From NCBI GenBank assembly GCA_902606505.1, contig CACLGU010000004.1, positions 1 through 58,960 on the forward strand: a DNA stretch of 58,960 nt. The letters are read 5' to 3'. Under the pieces are notes generated by a model. The model was given only the letters and a program-made list of their open reading frames with translations. It ran no database searches and was not told where the DNA came from. Shown here in pieces: positions 1-9,737 of the stretch (positions are counted from its first letter, which is position 1; each line of letters starts with the position of its first letter). The DNA comes from an uncultured Prochlorococcus sp. GTDB taxonomy: Bacteria; Cyanobacteriota; Cyanobacteriia; PCC-6307; Cyanobiaceae. A program made the position numbers and the translations under genes.

Positions 1-26
1 AAATAACACATAATTTATCCTATAAA

Positions 27-377
27 TTGGGAAGTTATCCAAAATCTATAAATGCTTCTAGTCTCAATGATTGGTTTAATTCTGAGAAAGAAGATCCAGT
101 CTTGATTGATGTAAGAGAGCAGTCAGAGCTTGAACTGGCTCGTTTCTCAAAAGAATTTTTACATATACCAATTAGTAAAGTCACCTGTGAATATGTTGAA
201 GAAATATTTGCTGGTTTATTAGATAGAGAAATTGTAGTGACTTGTCATGCAGGAATAAGAAGTTATAACTTTTCTCAATGGTGCTTGGATAATAATATTG
301 TGAGCGAAATATGGAATTTGGAGGAGGGAATTGATGGATGGAGTAGATATATTGACCCATCAATTCCAAGGTATTGA
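27..377 (+). CDS. Rhodanese-domain protein (start uncertain, may extend upstream of window)
   Basis: A single rhodanese domain of about 116 residues. The active-site loop CHAGIRS is present with the candidate catalytic cysteine at about residue 73, and the domain opens with the LIDVRE motif at 26-31. Such proteins carry a sulfane sulfur on the cysteine; the acceptor here is unknown. The TTG at 27 is the only plausible start inside the window, but the frame is open to the first base, so the true start could lie outside. The stop at 375-377 directly abuts the stop of trpB on the other strand, with no base between them. Family assignment is firm; the physiological role is not deducible. Confidence 0.85.
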   Translation: MGSYPKSINASSLNDWFNSEKEDPVLIDVREQSELELARFSKEFLHIPISKVTCEYVEEIFAGLLDREIVVTCHAGIRSYNFSQWCLDNNIVSEIWNLEEGIDGWSRYIDPSIPRY

Positions 378-1622
378 TTAAATATCTAACGAAGAGGCAA
401 CAGTATTAACATCTTTGTCCCCTCTTCCAGAGCAATTGATAACTATATGTGTATCTTTTTCAAGAGTGGGACATAATTTATCTAACCAAGCAAAGGCATG
501 GGACGTTTCAAGTGCCGGAATAATTCCTTCAAGTTCACTAACAAGTTTCAAAGCCTCTAAAGCTTCTTGATCTGTGACTGATCCATATTCTGCTCTACCT
601 ATATCTTTTAAATGGCTATGTTCAGGCCCTACTCCTGGGTAATCTAAACCTGCACTTATTGAGTGAGCTTCTTGTACTTGACCATTATCATCTTGCAAAA
701 GAAGACTCATTGATCCATGCAAAATTCCAACTGACCCTTTAGTGATAGTGGCAGCATGTTTGTCAGTATCAACTCCGCTTCCTGCGGCTTCAACTCCAAT
801 AAGTCGTACAGAAGTTTCTTTAACGAAAGGATGGAAAAGACCCATCGCATTTGATCCCCCGCCTACACATGCAAGTAAAATATCGGGTAAAGATCCAAAT
901 GATTCCAGACATTGTTTTTTAGTCTCTTCTCCTATAACTGCATGAAAATCTCTAACAATCTTTGGGAAAGGGTGTGGGCCGGCAACAGATCCTAAAATGT
1001 AGTGTGTGCTTTCGACATTAGAAACCCAATCTCTAATGGCTTCACTAGTAGCATCCTTAAGTGTTGCAGTTCCAGAATTTACAACTTTAACTTCAGCTCC
1101 TAGAAGTTTCATTCTGAAAACGTTAAGGGATTGCCTTTTTATGTCTTCAGCACCCATATAGATAATACATTTCAAGCCAAATCTCGCACAAACAGTAGCC
1201 GTAGCAACTCCATGCTGACCTGCTCCAGTTTCTGCAATTATTCTTTTTTTGCCCATTCTTATAGCTAATAAAGCTTGTCCAAGGGCATTGTTAATTTTGT
1301 GAGCACCAGTATGATTTAAATCTTCTCTTTTAAGCCATATTCTTGGAGTAGCTTCTTTGGTTTTGTAATGTTCAGTAAGTCTTTTGGCTTCATAAAGTGG
1401 TGTTTCTCTACCTACATAAGTCTTCAGTAGATGATTTAATTCTTCTACAAAAAAACTATCTTTCCATGCATTAGATGCAGCTGTTTCAAGCTCAAATAGA
1501 GCAGGCATTAGCGTTTCAGGAACATATTGACCACCATATTTTCCAAATCTTCCCTCTTTGGAGGGTTGATTTAAATCTTCATTTTTATAGTTTTGATCTT
1601 TGCTAGAAAATGTACTTACCAC
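378..1622 (-). CDS. trpB: Tryptophan synthase beta subunit
   Basis: Catalyses the last step of tryptophan synthesis, joining indole (channelled from TrpA) with serine. The protein is 414 residues, the normal size. The PLP lysine sits in HTGAHKIN (K109 by my count), and the glycine-rich phosphate-binding GGGSNA motif is present. The family opening [15 protein letters not shown] is near residue 25. The start is a GTG at 1622; the residues before GRFGKYGG form a short variable N-terminal arm, so the start is plausible but not proven. It stands alone here, with no trpA beside it, which is common in cyanobacteria where trp genes are scattered. Ends tail-to-tail with the rhodanese gene. Confidence 0.97.
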   Translation of the reverse strand: MVSTFSSKDQNYKNEDLNQPSKEGRFGKYGGQYVPETLMPALFELETAASNAWKDSFFVEELNHLLKTYVGRETPLYEAKRLTEHYKTKEATPRIWLKREDLNHTGAHKINNALGQALLAIRMGKKRIIAETGAGQHGVATATVCARFGLKCIIYMGAEDIKRQSLNVFRMKLLGAEVKVVNSGTATLKDATSEAIRDWVSNVESTHYILGSVAGPHPFPKIVRDFHAVIGEETKKQCLESFGSLPDILLACVGGGSNAMGLFHPFVKETSVRLIGVEAAGSGVDTDKHAATITKGSVGILHGSMSLLLQDDNGQVQEAHSISAGLDYPGVGPEHSHLKDIGRAEYGSVTDQEALEALKLVSELEGIIPALETSHAFAWLDKLCPTLEKDTHIVINCSGRGDKDVNTVASSLDI

Positions 1623-1670
1623 TTTTTCTATAGAATAAGTATGAACTAACTATAGATTATATTAAAAATA

Positions 1671-1982
1671 ATGGGAAAAAAGAATTGGATCGAATTTGAT
1701 AATCAAGAAAATAAATCTGAAGAAACAACTAAGGTAGATACTTTTGATAAAAGATCAAATATAAATATTTCAAAACAAAAAAAAGGTAAAAAGGGCAAGA
1801 CTATAACTTTAATTAGGGGTTTGGGCACTGAGGATGAAATCTTATTAAAAGAATTACTAAAAAAAATTAAAGTTTTTTGTGGGACTGGAGGAACATTAAT
1901 TGATAGAAATATCCAGTTACAGGGTGATATGGTATCGAAATCGATTGAGTTTCTTCGTAAAGAGGGATTTCATAATTTATGA
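1671..1982 (+). CDS. SUI1/YciH-family translation factor
   Basis: A 103-residue protein whose C-terminal half is an eIF1/SUI1 fold: TLIRGLG, then the basic loop region with CGTGGT and the closing IQLQGDMVSKSIEFL helix. The N-terminal 45 residues are charged and lysine-rich and look disordered. Bacterial members (YciH type) are thought to affect initiation-codon fidelity, but their role in cyanobacteria is not established. It sits 27 bases before cysC on the same strand and may share its transcript. The ATG start at 1671 gives the full family domain. Confidence 0.85.
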   Translation: MGKKNWIEFDNQENKSEETTKVDTFDKRSNINISKQKKGKKGKTITLIRGLGTEDEILLKELLKKIKVFCGTGGTLIDRNIQLQGDMVSKSIEFLRKEGFHNL

Positions 1983-2009
1983 AGCAAGGGTTAGGATAGG
2001 TTTTTAATT

Positions 2010-2648
2010 TTGATGATGCAAAAAATGAAAGAACAAGATCAAACAAAGTCAACCAATATAAAGTGGCACAATTTAACTATTGATAGAGAAAAGTTAGAGA
2101 AAATGAGAGGTCATAAAGGTATGGTTATCTGGTTTACAGGTTTATCTGGTTCTGGTAAAAGTACTTTGGCCAACTCTTTAAATGAAGTTTTACACTTAGA
2201 TGGTTTTTCGACTTATGTCTTGGATGGAGATAATATTAGACACGGTTTATGTAAAGATCTTGGTTTTTCGGATGAAGATAGAGAAGAAAATATAAGAAGA
2301 ATTGGAGAAGTTGCGAATTTATTTATGAATGCTGGGATAATAACTATTACAGCATTCGTTTCGCCATTTATTAGCGATAGAGATAAGGTTAGAAAAATTA
2401 TTGGATCTAAGGATTTTATTGAAGTTTATTGTGCTGCTGATATTAAAGTTTGCGAAAATAGGGATACTAAGGGTCTTTACAAGAAAGCTCGTTTGGGTGA
2501 AATCAGAGAATTTACAGGGATTTCTAGTCCATATGAAGCTCCGCATAATCCAGAAATTGTTGTTGATACAGGTTCGTTAGATTTAAATGATTCCGTTGAA
2601 AAAGTTCTTAACTACCTTAAAACAGAGAACTTTCTTAACAAGGCCTAA
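2010..2648 (+). CDS. cysC: Adenylylsulfate kinase
   Basis: Phosphorylates adenosine 5'-phosphosulfate to PAPS in sulfate assimilation. The Walker A motif GLSGSGKST is at about residues 44-52, followed by the LDGDNIRHGLCKDLGF substrate-binding segment and the FVSPFISDRD loop. At about 212 residues from the TTG, or 207 from the ATG at 2025, it matches the stand-alone APS kinase length. Possible starts are TTG 2010 and ATG at 2013, 2016 and 2025; an AGGATAGG stretch at about 1993-2000 could serve as ribosome binding site for the early ones. No other sulfur-assimilation gene is adjacent. Product call is strong; exact start is open. Confidence 0.94.
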   Translation: MMMQKMKEQDQTKSTNIKWHNLTIDREKLEKMRGHKGMVIWFTGLSGSGKSTLANSLNEVLHLDGFSTYVLDGDNIRHGLCKDLGFSDEDREENIRRIGEVANLFMNAGIITITAFVSPFISDRDKVRKIIGSKDFIEVYCAADIKVCENRDTKGLYKKARLGEIREFTGISSPYEAPHNPEIVVDTGSLDLNDSVEKVLNYLKTENFLNKA

Positions 2649-2663
2649 TAGAAAAATATTAGT

Positions 2664-3200
2664 TCATTTATTTTGAAGATAATTGTCAGGTCCAATAGTT
2701 GATAACTTACTATTTTTTGTTCTTACCTGTGTATGAAGATTTTCTCTGAATTCTTTTAAATTTTTCTTTATGGATTCATCAAATAAACTGATCATCTCTA
2801 TAGCCAACAATCCAGCATTCTGACCTCCATTAATTGCAACTGTTGCAACTGGAATTCCAGCGGGCATTTGAACTATTGATAAAAGAGAGTCAATCCCCTT
2901 AAGGGTCTTACTCTCTACTGGTACTCCAATTACAGGAATGCAAGTTATGGATGCCAGCATTCCTGGAAGATGAGCAGAACCACCAGCACCGGCAATTATT
3001 ACTTTTATGTTTTCTGATTCTGCATTTTTTGCATATTCCATCATTTCAAAAGGTGTTCGATGGGCAGAAAGTATACAAATTTCAGTTTTTATTCCAAATT
3101 CTCTTAAAATATCAATGGCTGGTTTCAATGTTTTTAGATCTGAATCACTACCCATTACGACAGCAATTTTATAAATATCTTTAGAATTCAATTCGGACAA
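2664..3200 (-). CDS. purE: N5-carboxyaminoimidazole ribonucleotide mutase (PurE)
   Basis: Converts N5-CAIR to CAIR in purine synthesis. The family hallmark VVMGSDSDL is at about residue 14, followed by the LSAHRTP loop and the AGAGGSAHLPGM segment that lines the active site; these are the class I PurE signatures. At 178 residues it is slightly longer than E. coli PurE, with an extra C-terminal tail of lysine/asparagine-rich residues. It is divergently placed to chlM, with about 90 bases between the starts. It converges on cysC with a 15-base gap. Confidence 0.96.
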   Translation of the reverse strand: MSELNSKDIYKIAVVMGSDSDLKTLKPAIDILREFGIKTEICILSAHRTPFEMMEYAKNAESENIKVIIAGAGGSAHLPGMLASITCIPVIGVPVESKTLKGIDSLLSIVQMPAGIPVATVAINGGQNAGLLAIEMISLFDESIKKNLKEFRENLHTQVRTKNSKLSTIGPDNYLQNK

Positions 3201-3221
3201 AATAACAAATCAATTCTTTCC

Positions 3222-3227
3222 TATAAT
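3222..3227 (+). promoter_or_regulatory. Possible -10 element for chlM
   Basis: A perfect TATAAT lies 62 bases before the chlM ATG in the purE-chlM divergent gap. No convincing -35 hexamer is seen at 16-18 bases upstream, and a second TATAAA is nearer the gene. In such AT-rich DNA this could be chance. Confidence 0.3.
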
Positions 3228-3289
3228 GGCGTGCAATTAATTTGGCGCCAGTTAGTTAGTATAAAAATAAGAAATTTTCATAAAATATT

Positions 3290-3988
3290 ATGACGTTAAA
3301 TAAGATTATTGAAAAAAGTGAAGTTAGGGAATATTTTAATGGAACTGGTTTTGAAAGATGGAATAAAATTTATAGCAAATCTGATGAAATTAATACTGTT
3401 CAGAAAAATATTAGGAAAGGACATCAAAAAACTGTAGATGATGTAGTCTCATACATCAAAAATTATCCTGAATTAACAAAAAAAAGTTATTGTGATGCAG
3501 GATGTGGGGTAGGAAGTCTTTCCATACCTTTATTAAGACTTGGTATAAAAAAATTACAGGTGAGCGATATTTCTTCTGAAATGATAAAAGAAACAAAGAA
3601 ACGCATTAATACACTAAGATTGAATCAAGGCAAAATCAAATATGAAGTCTGTGATCTGGAAAAATTAAAAGGACTATTTGATGTTGTAGTTTGTTTGGAC
3701 GTATTTATTCATTATCCACAACCGGTCGCAGAAGAAATGGTCCAACATCTATGCGATTTAAGCAAAGAGAAACTAATCGTTAGCTTTGCTCCTTATACTC
3801 CAATTCTTGCTGTTCTAAAAAATATTGGAAAATTATTTCCTGGACCAAGTAAAACTACAAGAGCATATACATTGAAAGAAAAGGGTATTATTAATGCTGC
3901 TAAAGAAAGAGGATTTAAAGTGGTTAAAAAGAAATTAAATCAAGCTCCTTTTTATTTTTCAAAACTAATTGAATTCGAAAAAATTTAA
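3290..3988 (+). CDS. chlM: Mg-protoporphyrin IX O-methyltransferase
   Basis: Transfers a methyl group from S-adenosylmethionine to the propionate of Mg-protoporphyrin IX, the step after Mg insertion in chlorophyll synthesis. SAM-binding motif I is visible as DAGCGVGSLSIPL at about residues 67-79, with DISSEM following as the acidic ribose contact. The CLDVFIHYPQ stretch near residue 140 is typical of ChlM, as is the late FAPYTP segment. Length 232 matches cyanobacterial ChlM. It converges on the response-regulator gene with only 4 bases between stops. Confidence 0.93.
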   Translation: MTLNKIIEKSEVREYFNGTGFERWNKIYSKSDEINTVQKNIRKGHQKTVDDVVSYIKNYPELTKKSYCDAGCGVGSLSIPLLRLGIKKLQVSDISSEMIKETKKRINTLRLNQGKIKYEVCDLEKLKGLFDVVVCLDVFIHYPQPVAEEMVQHLCDLSKEKLIVSFAPYTPILAVLKNIGKLFPGPSKTTRAYTLKEKGIINAAKERGFKVVKKKLNQAPFYFSKLIEFEKI

Positions 3989-3992
3989 TAAT

Positions 3993-4721
3993 TTATTTTA
4001 CTAAATGATTTTCAAGTGCATAACGAACTAATTCGGTTCGGCTAGATGTACCTGTCTTGATAAAAAGTCTACTTACATATTTCTCAACATTTCTAATAGA
4101 CGTCTCAAGCTGTCTTGCAATTTCCTTGTTCATCAGGCCCTCTGCTACTAGTTGTAGGACACTTGCTTCTCTTGGAGTAAAACTAGGAATATTTTTTTTA
4201 TTTTCTGAATTAGTTGGATTTTGGTCTGTGAGCATAGATTTTATTTCAGTAATTTGTTTAGCCATTTTGCTTACATCAATATCTGCGAATCGTGCGGCTT
4301 CTTTTAGTAAACGTTCTTGTCTGTTGATTACATTTTTAACTCTTGCAGCTAATTCATCGGGATCGAAAGGTTTGGAAATATAATCATCAACTCCTGCAAG
4401 ATAGCCTTCTGTTCTGTCTAGAGTCATTCCTTTTGCTGTCAGAAAAATAACTGGAGTTCCTCCTAATTTTTCATCTTCTCTAATTTTTTCTAATAAAGCA
4501 TAACCGTTAGCTCGGGGCATCATAATGTCGCTAATTATCAAATCGGGAAAAATTGTTTGAGCCTTTTCCCATCCATCCTCTCCATCAACTGCAATAAATA
4601 TTTCAAAGCCTTCATCTTCTAGAAAGGTTTTAACAGCTGTTCTTAAACCAGGCTCATCATCAACTAATAAAATTCTTGATTTTCGTATCGGTTCATTATT
4701 TATTTGATTAAGTTCGTTCAT
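3993..4721 (-). CDS. Two-component response regulator, NarL/LuxR type (Ycf29-like)
   Basis: The N-terminal receiver domain (about 15-135) has the acidic pair DD at 21-22, the phosphoacceptor aspartate D65 in SDIMMP, the T in FLTAKG and the conserved lysine in SKPFDP, so it should be phosphorylatable. After a linker, residues about 178-240 form a LuxR-type helix-turn-helix (FTPREASVLQLVAEGLMNKEIARQL region). It resembles the plastid/cyanobacterial Ycf29 type of regulator, which is recognition, not proof. No histidine kinase gene is nearby, so its partner is unknown. It probably binds DNA in the cytoplasm. Confidence 0.88.
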   Translation of the reverse strand: MNELNQINNEPIRKSRILLVDDEPGLRTAVKTFLEDEGFEIFIAVDGEDGWEKAQTIFPDLIISDIMMPRANGYALLEKIREDEKLGGTPVIFLTAKGMTLDRTEGYLAGVDDYISKPFDPDELAARVKNVINRQERLLKEAARFADIDVSKMAKQITEIKSMLTDQNPTNSENKKNIPSFTPREASVLQLVAEGLMNKEIARQLETSIRNVEKYVSRLFIKTGTSSRTELVRYALENHLVK

Positions 4722-4780
4722 TTTTTAAATTCTTTAATTTGATTTTCTAGTAATAAACAGAATTTTATATACTAAACATA

Positions 4781-5926
4781 ATGCTATCAACTCCCATACT
4801 ACTAGACTATCAATCTTCGACTCCTTGCTCTAAAGATGTTGTCGATTCCATGAAACCTTTTTGGAGTGAGATATTTTCTAACCCTGCAAGCAAATCTAAT
4901 TTGGCGGGGATTAACGCAAGCGCTATATTGGAAGCCTCAAGAGAAAAAATAGAACAAAATTTAACTCTTAAGAATAAAAAAGTTATTTTTACAAGTGGGG
5001 CAACTGAATCTAATAACTTAGCCCTATTAGGTTTTGCTAGAAATTACTATAAAAAAACAGGAAATTATGGACATATTATTACCTTAAAAACAGAGCATAA
5101 AGCTGTTTTAGAGCCCCTAAACCAATTAAAAAAAGAGGGATTTATGGTAACAGAAATTAATCCTGAGAAAGATGGCTTAATTTCAGAAGAACAATTCAAA
5201 AAAAATATGAGAGAAGATACATTTCTGGTTAGTGTCATGTTAGCAAATAACGAAATAGGAGTTATTCAGCCATTAGAGCGTATTTCAAAGATATGTAAAT
5301 CGAGAGGAATAACTTTTCACTCTGATTTCGCACAATGTTTAGGTTATATCGAGTTAGACAATCTTTTATCAGATGTAAATATGATAACGATGAGTTCTCA
5401 CAAAATATATGGTCCTAAAGGGATAGGGCTTCTTTTGATAGATGAAGAAATTAATCTTGAGCCTTTAATTGTTGGAGGAGGTCAGGAATATGGTCTCAGG
5501 CCGGGTACATTACCTCTTCCGTTAGTAGTTGGCTTTGCTAAAGCAATAGAGATAGCAGTTTTTAATCAAAAAAATAATGCTGAGAAATTACTTTTGTACA
5601 GAAATAATCTTTTAGAGGGTTTGTTAGAAAATAATTCTGGTTTATTAATTAATGGCTCAATAGAAAAAAGATTACCTCACAATTTAAATTTGACCATATT
5701 GGATTTAAACGGAGCGAAGTTTCATAAACTTTTAAAATCAAAAATAATTTGTTCTAGTGGATCTGCATGCAGTAATGGTGAACCATCTCATGTTTTACTA
5801 GCCTTAGGTAGATCTTTTAAAGAAGCAGAATCTTCAATAAGGTTAAGTATTGGATTAAGCACTAACTCAGACGATATAAAACAAGCAATTCATATTCTTA
5901 CAAATACGATCAAATCATTACGTTAG
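4781..5926 (+). CDS. Cysteine desulfurase (NifS/IscS family)
   Basis: A PLP enzyme that releases sulfur from cysteine as a persulfide for Fe-S clusters or thiolated tRNA. The cofactor lysine is in SSHKIYGPKG (K208), the substrate histidine in TEHKAVL, and the mobile-loop cysteine in SSGSACSNG (C330), so it is a group I (IscS/NifS-like) enzyme. Length 381 is normal. The SDFAQ segment replaces the usual VDAAQ but keeps the PLP-contacting Asp and Gln. It ends 14 bases before the convergent rsmH. No iscU, iscA or thiolation gene is adjacent, so the sulfur acceptor is not indicated. Confidence 0.93.
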   Translation: MLSTPILLDYQSSTPCSKDVVDSMKPFWSEIFSNPASKSNLAGINASAILEASREKIEQNLTLKNKKVIFTSGATESNNLALLGFARNYYKKTGNYGHIITLKTEHKAVLEPLNQLKKEGFMVTEINPEKDGLISEEQFKKNMREDTFLVSVMLANNEIGVIQPLERISKICKSRGITFHSDFAQCLGYIELDNLLSDVNMITMSSHKIYGPKGIGLLLIDEEINLEPLIVGGGQEYGLRPGTLPLPLVVGFAKAIEIAVFNQKNNAEKLLLYRNNLLEGLLENNSGLLINGSIEKRLPHNLNLTILDLNGAKFHKLLKSKIICSSGSACSNGEPSHVLLALGRSFKEAESSIRLSIGLSTNSDDIKQAIHILTNTIKSLR

Positions 5927-5940
5927 AAATTATTAGCTCT

Positions 5941-6843
5941 TTAATTTAATTGAGCAATTCTTAATTTTCCACTTCTAGCTCTTTTATTTAGTTCGACTTC
6001 TTCTAAGGAGGGAGTTATTGGCTTTTTTGTAAGGTTTTTTAGTCTTTGATCATTTTTAAAAGAACTTTTAACTAACCTATCCTCCAGGGAATGAAAACTA
6101 ATAATAGAAATAATTCCTCCTGGCAAAAGCCATTCAGGAACAACTTGCAAAAATTTTTCTAATACGTCAATTTCTTTATTAACGGCAATTCTTAGTGCTT
6201 GAAATGTTCTTGTTGCTGGGTGTATTTTTTTATATCTTTGTTTTGGTGGGAAGCAGCCCGCAATAGAATAAGCTAACTCTTTTGTCCCAGAATATTTCCC
6301 ATTTTCCCTTAAATCCATTTTTATTTTCCTAGCAATTTTTCTTGATAATCTCTCATCTCCATATTTATAAATTAGGTTAGCTAGATCTTTTTCATCTAAA
6401 GCCTCAATTAATTTCTCTGCATCAACCTCAAGAAAAGGATTCATTCTCATATCAAGTGGACCATCTTTTTGGAAGCTAAATCCTCTTTTAGGGTCATCAA
6501 TTTGATTACTATTTACTCCAAGATCTGCAATTACAAAAGAAACTTTTTCTTTTGGTACAAAATCCGCAAAATTTGAAGCCCTTATATCAATCCTATTTTG
6601 AAATTCATCAAGTTTTTTTGATGCTGATTTTCTCGCGAATGGATCTTGATCAAGTCCAATTATATTTAAATCCGAATATTTTCTCAATAAATGATAAGAG
6701 TGCCCGCCTCCTCCTAGCGTTGCGTCTATTCCTTTAAGTTTGTTGTCATGTATTGAAGGGTAATGCTCTAATGAGGCCATAATCTCATCTGTCATAACTG
6801 ATTTATGATTGAAAAAAGATGAATCAGATAGGTCAGTTTGCAT
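5941..6843 (-). CDS. rsmH: 16S rRNA m4C1402 methyltransferase
   Basis: SAM-dependent methyltransferase (MraW) acting on the decoding site of 16S rRNA. It opens with the family motif HKSVMTDEI and the SAM-binding loop DATLGGGGHS at about 40-50. Later signatures are LGVNSNQ, GPLDMRMNP, the TFQALRIAVN helix and SFHSLEDR near the C terminus. Length 300 is normal. It is not in a dcw cell-division cluster here, as often in cyanobacteria. Divergent from ndhH, with 38 bases between starts that must hold both promoters. Confidence 0.96.
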   Translation of the reverse strand: MQTDLSDSSFFNHKSVMTDEIMASLEHYPSIHDNKLKGIDATLGGGGHSYHLLRKYSDLNIIGLDQDPFARKSASKKLDEFQNRIDIRASNFADFVPKEKVSFVIADLGVNSNQIDDPKRGFSFQKDGPLDMRMNPFLEVDAEKLIEALDEKDLANLIYKYGDERLSRKIARKIKMDLRENGKYSGTKELAYSIAGCFPPKQRYKKIHPATRTFQALRIAVNKEIDVLEKFLQVVPEWLLPGGIISIISFHSLEDRLVKSSFKNDQRLKNLTKKPITPSLEEVELNKRARSGKLRIAQLN

Positions 6844-6881
6844 AACTTTCGACTAAGATTTGTTTAGAAGTTAAATTTCGA

Positions 6882-8069
6882 ATGGCTCAGTTAGAGACTA
6901 GAACAGAACCAATGGTGGTCAATTTTGGCCCTCACCATCCCTCAATGCATGGTGTTTTAAGGTTAGTTGTAACTCTTGATGGTGAGAATGTCATTGATTG
7001 TGAGCCGGTAATTGGATATTTACATAGAGGAATGGAAAAGATAGCGGAAAATAGGACAAATGTAATGTATGTCCCTTATGTAAGCAGAATGGATTATGCG
7101 GCAGGAATGTTTTATGAAGCTATTGTAGTAAATGCTCCTGAAAGATTAGCTAATATTCCAGTCCCTAAAAGAGCTAGTTATATAAGAGTTCTTATGTTGG
7201 AACTTAATCGTATTGCGAATCATCTTTTATGGCTTGGCCCTTTTTTAGCAGATGTAGGAGCTCAAACTCCATTTTTCTATATTTTTAGAGAACGAGAAAT
7301 GATTTATGATCTTTGGGAAGCTGCTACTGGACAAAGGCTAATAAATAATAATTTCTTTAGGATAGGTGGTGTCGCATGTGATCTTCCATATGGTTGGTTA
7401 GAAAAATGTATAGACTTTTGCGATTGGTTCGGTCCTAAGATAGATGAATACGAAAAATTAATCACAAACAATCCAATTTTTAGAAAAAGAATTGAAGGTC
7501 TTGGAACAATACAAAGAGACCAGGCAATTAATTGGTCTTTGTCTGGCCCAATGCTAAGAGCTTCTGGAGTTTCCTGGGATTTAAGGAAAGTCGATAATTA
7601 TGAATGTTATGACGATTTTGATTGGCAGATTGCTTCGGAAAAAGAGGGAGATTGTTATGCGAGATATCGAGTAAGAGTTGAAGAGATGAGACAATCACTA
7701 AGCATCATTCGCCAAGCCTGCAAAATGATTCCAGGAGGTCCAACAGAAAATTTAGAAGCTCAAAGAATGGCGACTGAAGATAAGAAAAGTGAAATATTTG
7801 GTATCGACTATCAATATGTAGCTAAGAAGGTTGCTCCAACTTTTAAAATTCCTAACGGAGAATTATATACAAGATTAGAGTCTGGCAAAGGAGAAATAGG
7901 TGTATTTATTCAAGGAAATAATGAAGTTACCCCATGGAGATTTAAAATCAGAGCAGCTGATTTAAATAATCTGCAAATATTGCCTCATATTCTTAAAGGT
8001 GCCAAAATCGCTGATATTATGGCAATCCTTGGTTCAATAGATGTCATTATGGGATCTGTTGATAGATAA
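6882..8069 (+). CDS. ndhH: NAD(P)H-quinone oxidoreductase (NDH-1) subunit H
   Basis: The 49-kDa-type subunit of the thylakoid NDH-1 complex, which serves cyclic electron flow, respiration and CO2 uptake and lines the quinone pocket with NdhK. Family motifs: [15 protein letters not shown] near residue 15, GYLHRGMEK, and ANHLLWLGP. Length 395 is standard. The next gene menI begins 9 bases after its stop on the same strand, so the two may be cotranscribed. That is functionally sensible because both concern membrane quinones, but this is inference. Confidence 0.97.
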   Translation: MAQLETRTEPMVVNFGPHHPSMHGVLRLVVTLDGENVIDCEPVIGYLHRGMEKIAENRTNVMYVPYVSRMDYAAGMFYEAIVVNAPERLANIPVPKRASYIRVLMLELNRIANHLLWLGPFLADVGAQTPFFYIFREREMIYDLWEAATGQRLINNNFFRIGGVACDLPYGWLEKCIDFCDWFGPKIDEYEKLITNNPIFRKRIEGLGTIQRDQAINWSLSGPMLRASGVSWDLRKVDNYECYDDFDWQIASEKEGDCYARYRVRVEEMRQSLSIIRQACKMIPGGPTENLEAQRMATEDKKSEIFGIDYQYVAKKVAPTFKIPNGELYTRLESGKGEIGVFIQGNNEVTPWRFKIRAADLNNLQILPHILKGAKIADIMAILGSIDVIMGSVDR

Positions 8070-8078
8070 TTTCTTTAA

Positions 8079-8531
<453 letters not shown>

Positions 8532-8534
8532 TTA

Positions 8535-9737
8535 TTATTTTTTAAATTTATAGTTTATTTTTTCTGTAATGCTATTTTTGTTTTTAACAATCCACTTTTC
8601 AGGCTTTTCATGTTTAGGCCAACTTTGAGAAAAATTTTTTAATAAATTTAAAGAAATTTCAATATTTTTATCATTTGTAAGTTCTCTAAATTCAACTATT
8701 ACTTTAATTTTATTTCCCCATAATTTGTTAGATACTTTCGAAATATTGAATTTATTAATTGGGATATTTTCTTTCATAATGAAATCATTTAATCTAGATT
8801 CAATTACTTCAGGGAAAACAATTTCTCCACCTGAATTAAAGGCATTATCACTTCTTCCAACAAATTTTAAATAGTAAGAATTATTGATTTGCTTAATTTC
8901 ACCTAAATCCCCGGTTTGCCACCACCCATTTTTATTTTTGAAATTTTCAGTTTTTAAAGAATCTATTATTTCGATTCCAATTCTGGCTGATTTTATTTCG
9001 ATTAATCCTTGTTCGTTAATTCTTATTTTTGTATCTGGTAGTATTTCTCCAACATTTTTAAAACCCATTAAGAATTCTTTTGGTTTTAAACTCGTAATCA
9101 TTGCTGCCGTTTCAGTTGAGCCGTAACAAGGTGCTAAATTTATTTTTTCTTTTATACATTGTTCTGCAGTTTCGTCTGAAATTGAAGCTCCACCTACCCA
9201 AATTAGATCAAAAATTTTTAGCCAACTCATTCCATCTTTTTGAGCTAAAAGTCTTTGTAATTGGGTAGGTACTAATGACGTAATCAAGTGTTTTTTGTTT
9301 TTTTTAAATTTAATTGTGAAAAGTAAAAGTTCTCGAGTTTTTTTTATCAAATTCGGAGAAATATTAATACAATCACATCCCCAAGTTTGACTTCTAAAAA
9401 TTGGCATTAATCCACTTATATGGTTCAGGGGTAAAGTATTTAAAATTAAGCAGTTTTGTAATTCAAATCCTTGCTCTATTAGCCATTGACCTGATGTAGT
9501 TGCAGATAATTTAAGATTATTTAAATGGTGAAAACATTGTCTCGGTTTTCCAGAACTCCCACTACTATTTAAGATAATTGCTGGTCCATTTTCAGTAATT
9601 GAATCTAATACATTTTTGTCTTCATAAAATTTGTTTTTTACATAAATAATTTTATTCTCTCTAATTTTTTCAATAATTTTTTCTACAGATTGAGTTTCGT
9701 TATTTTCAACTTCAATAGTATGAATTTTATTTTTCAT
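8535..9737 (-). CDS. menE: O-succinylbenzoate-CoA ligase
   Basis: An adenylate-forming enzyme activating o-succinylbenzoate to its CoA ester in phylloquinone synthesis. The ATP-binding loop SSGSSGKPR is near residue 60, the YGSTETA motif near 210, and the TGDLGEI and GRSDNAFNSGG motifs follow. About 400 residues, shorter than typical acyl-CoA synthetases but usual for cyanobacterial MenE. I place the start at the ATG 9735-9737, which overlaps the menC stop as ATGA, rather than at the ATG 12 bases earlier (9749). The same overlap joins menC to menA. Probable operon order menA-menC-menE. Confidence 0.9.
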   Translation of the reverse strand: MKNKIHTIEVENNETQSVEKIIEKIRENKIIYVKNKFYEDKNVLDSITENGPAIILNSSGSSGKPRQCFHHLNNLKLSATTSGQWLIEQGFELQNCLILNTLPLNHISGLMPIFRSQTWGCDCINISPNLIKKTRELLLFTIKFKKNKKHLITSLVPTQLQRLLAQKDGMSWLKIFDLIWVGGASISDETAEQCIKEKINLAPCYGSTETAAMITSLKPKEFLMGFKNVGEILPDTKIRINEQGLIEIKSARIGIEIIDSLKTENFKNKNGWWQTGDLGEIKQINNSYYLKFVGRSDNAFNSGGEIVFPEVIESRLNDFIMKENIPINKFNISKVSNKLWGNKIKVIVEFRELTNDKNIEISLNLLKNFSQSWPKHEKPEKWIVKNKNSITEKINYKFKK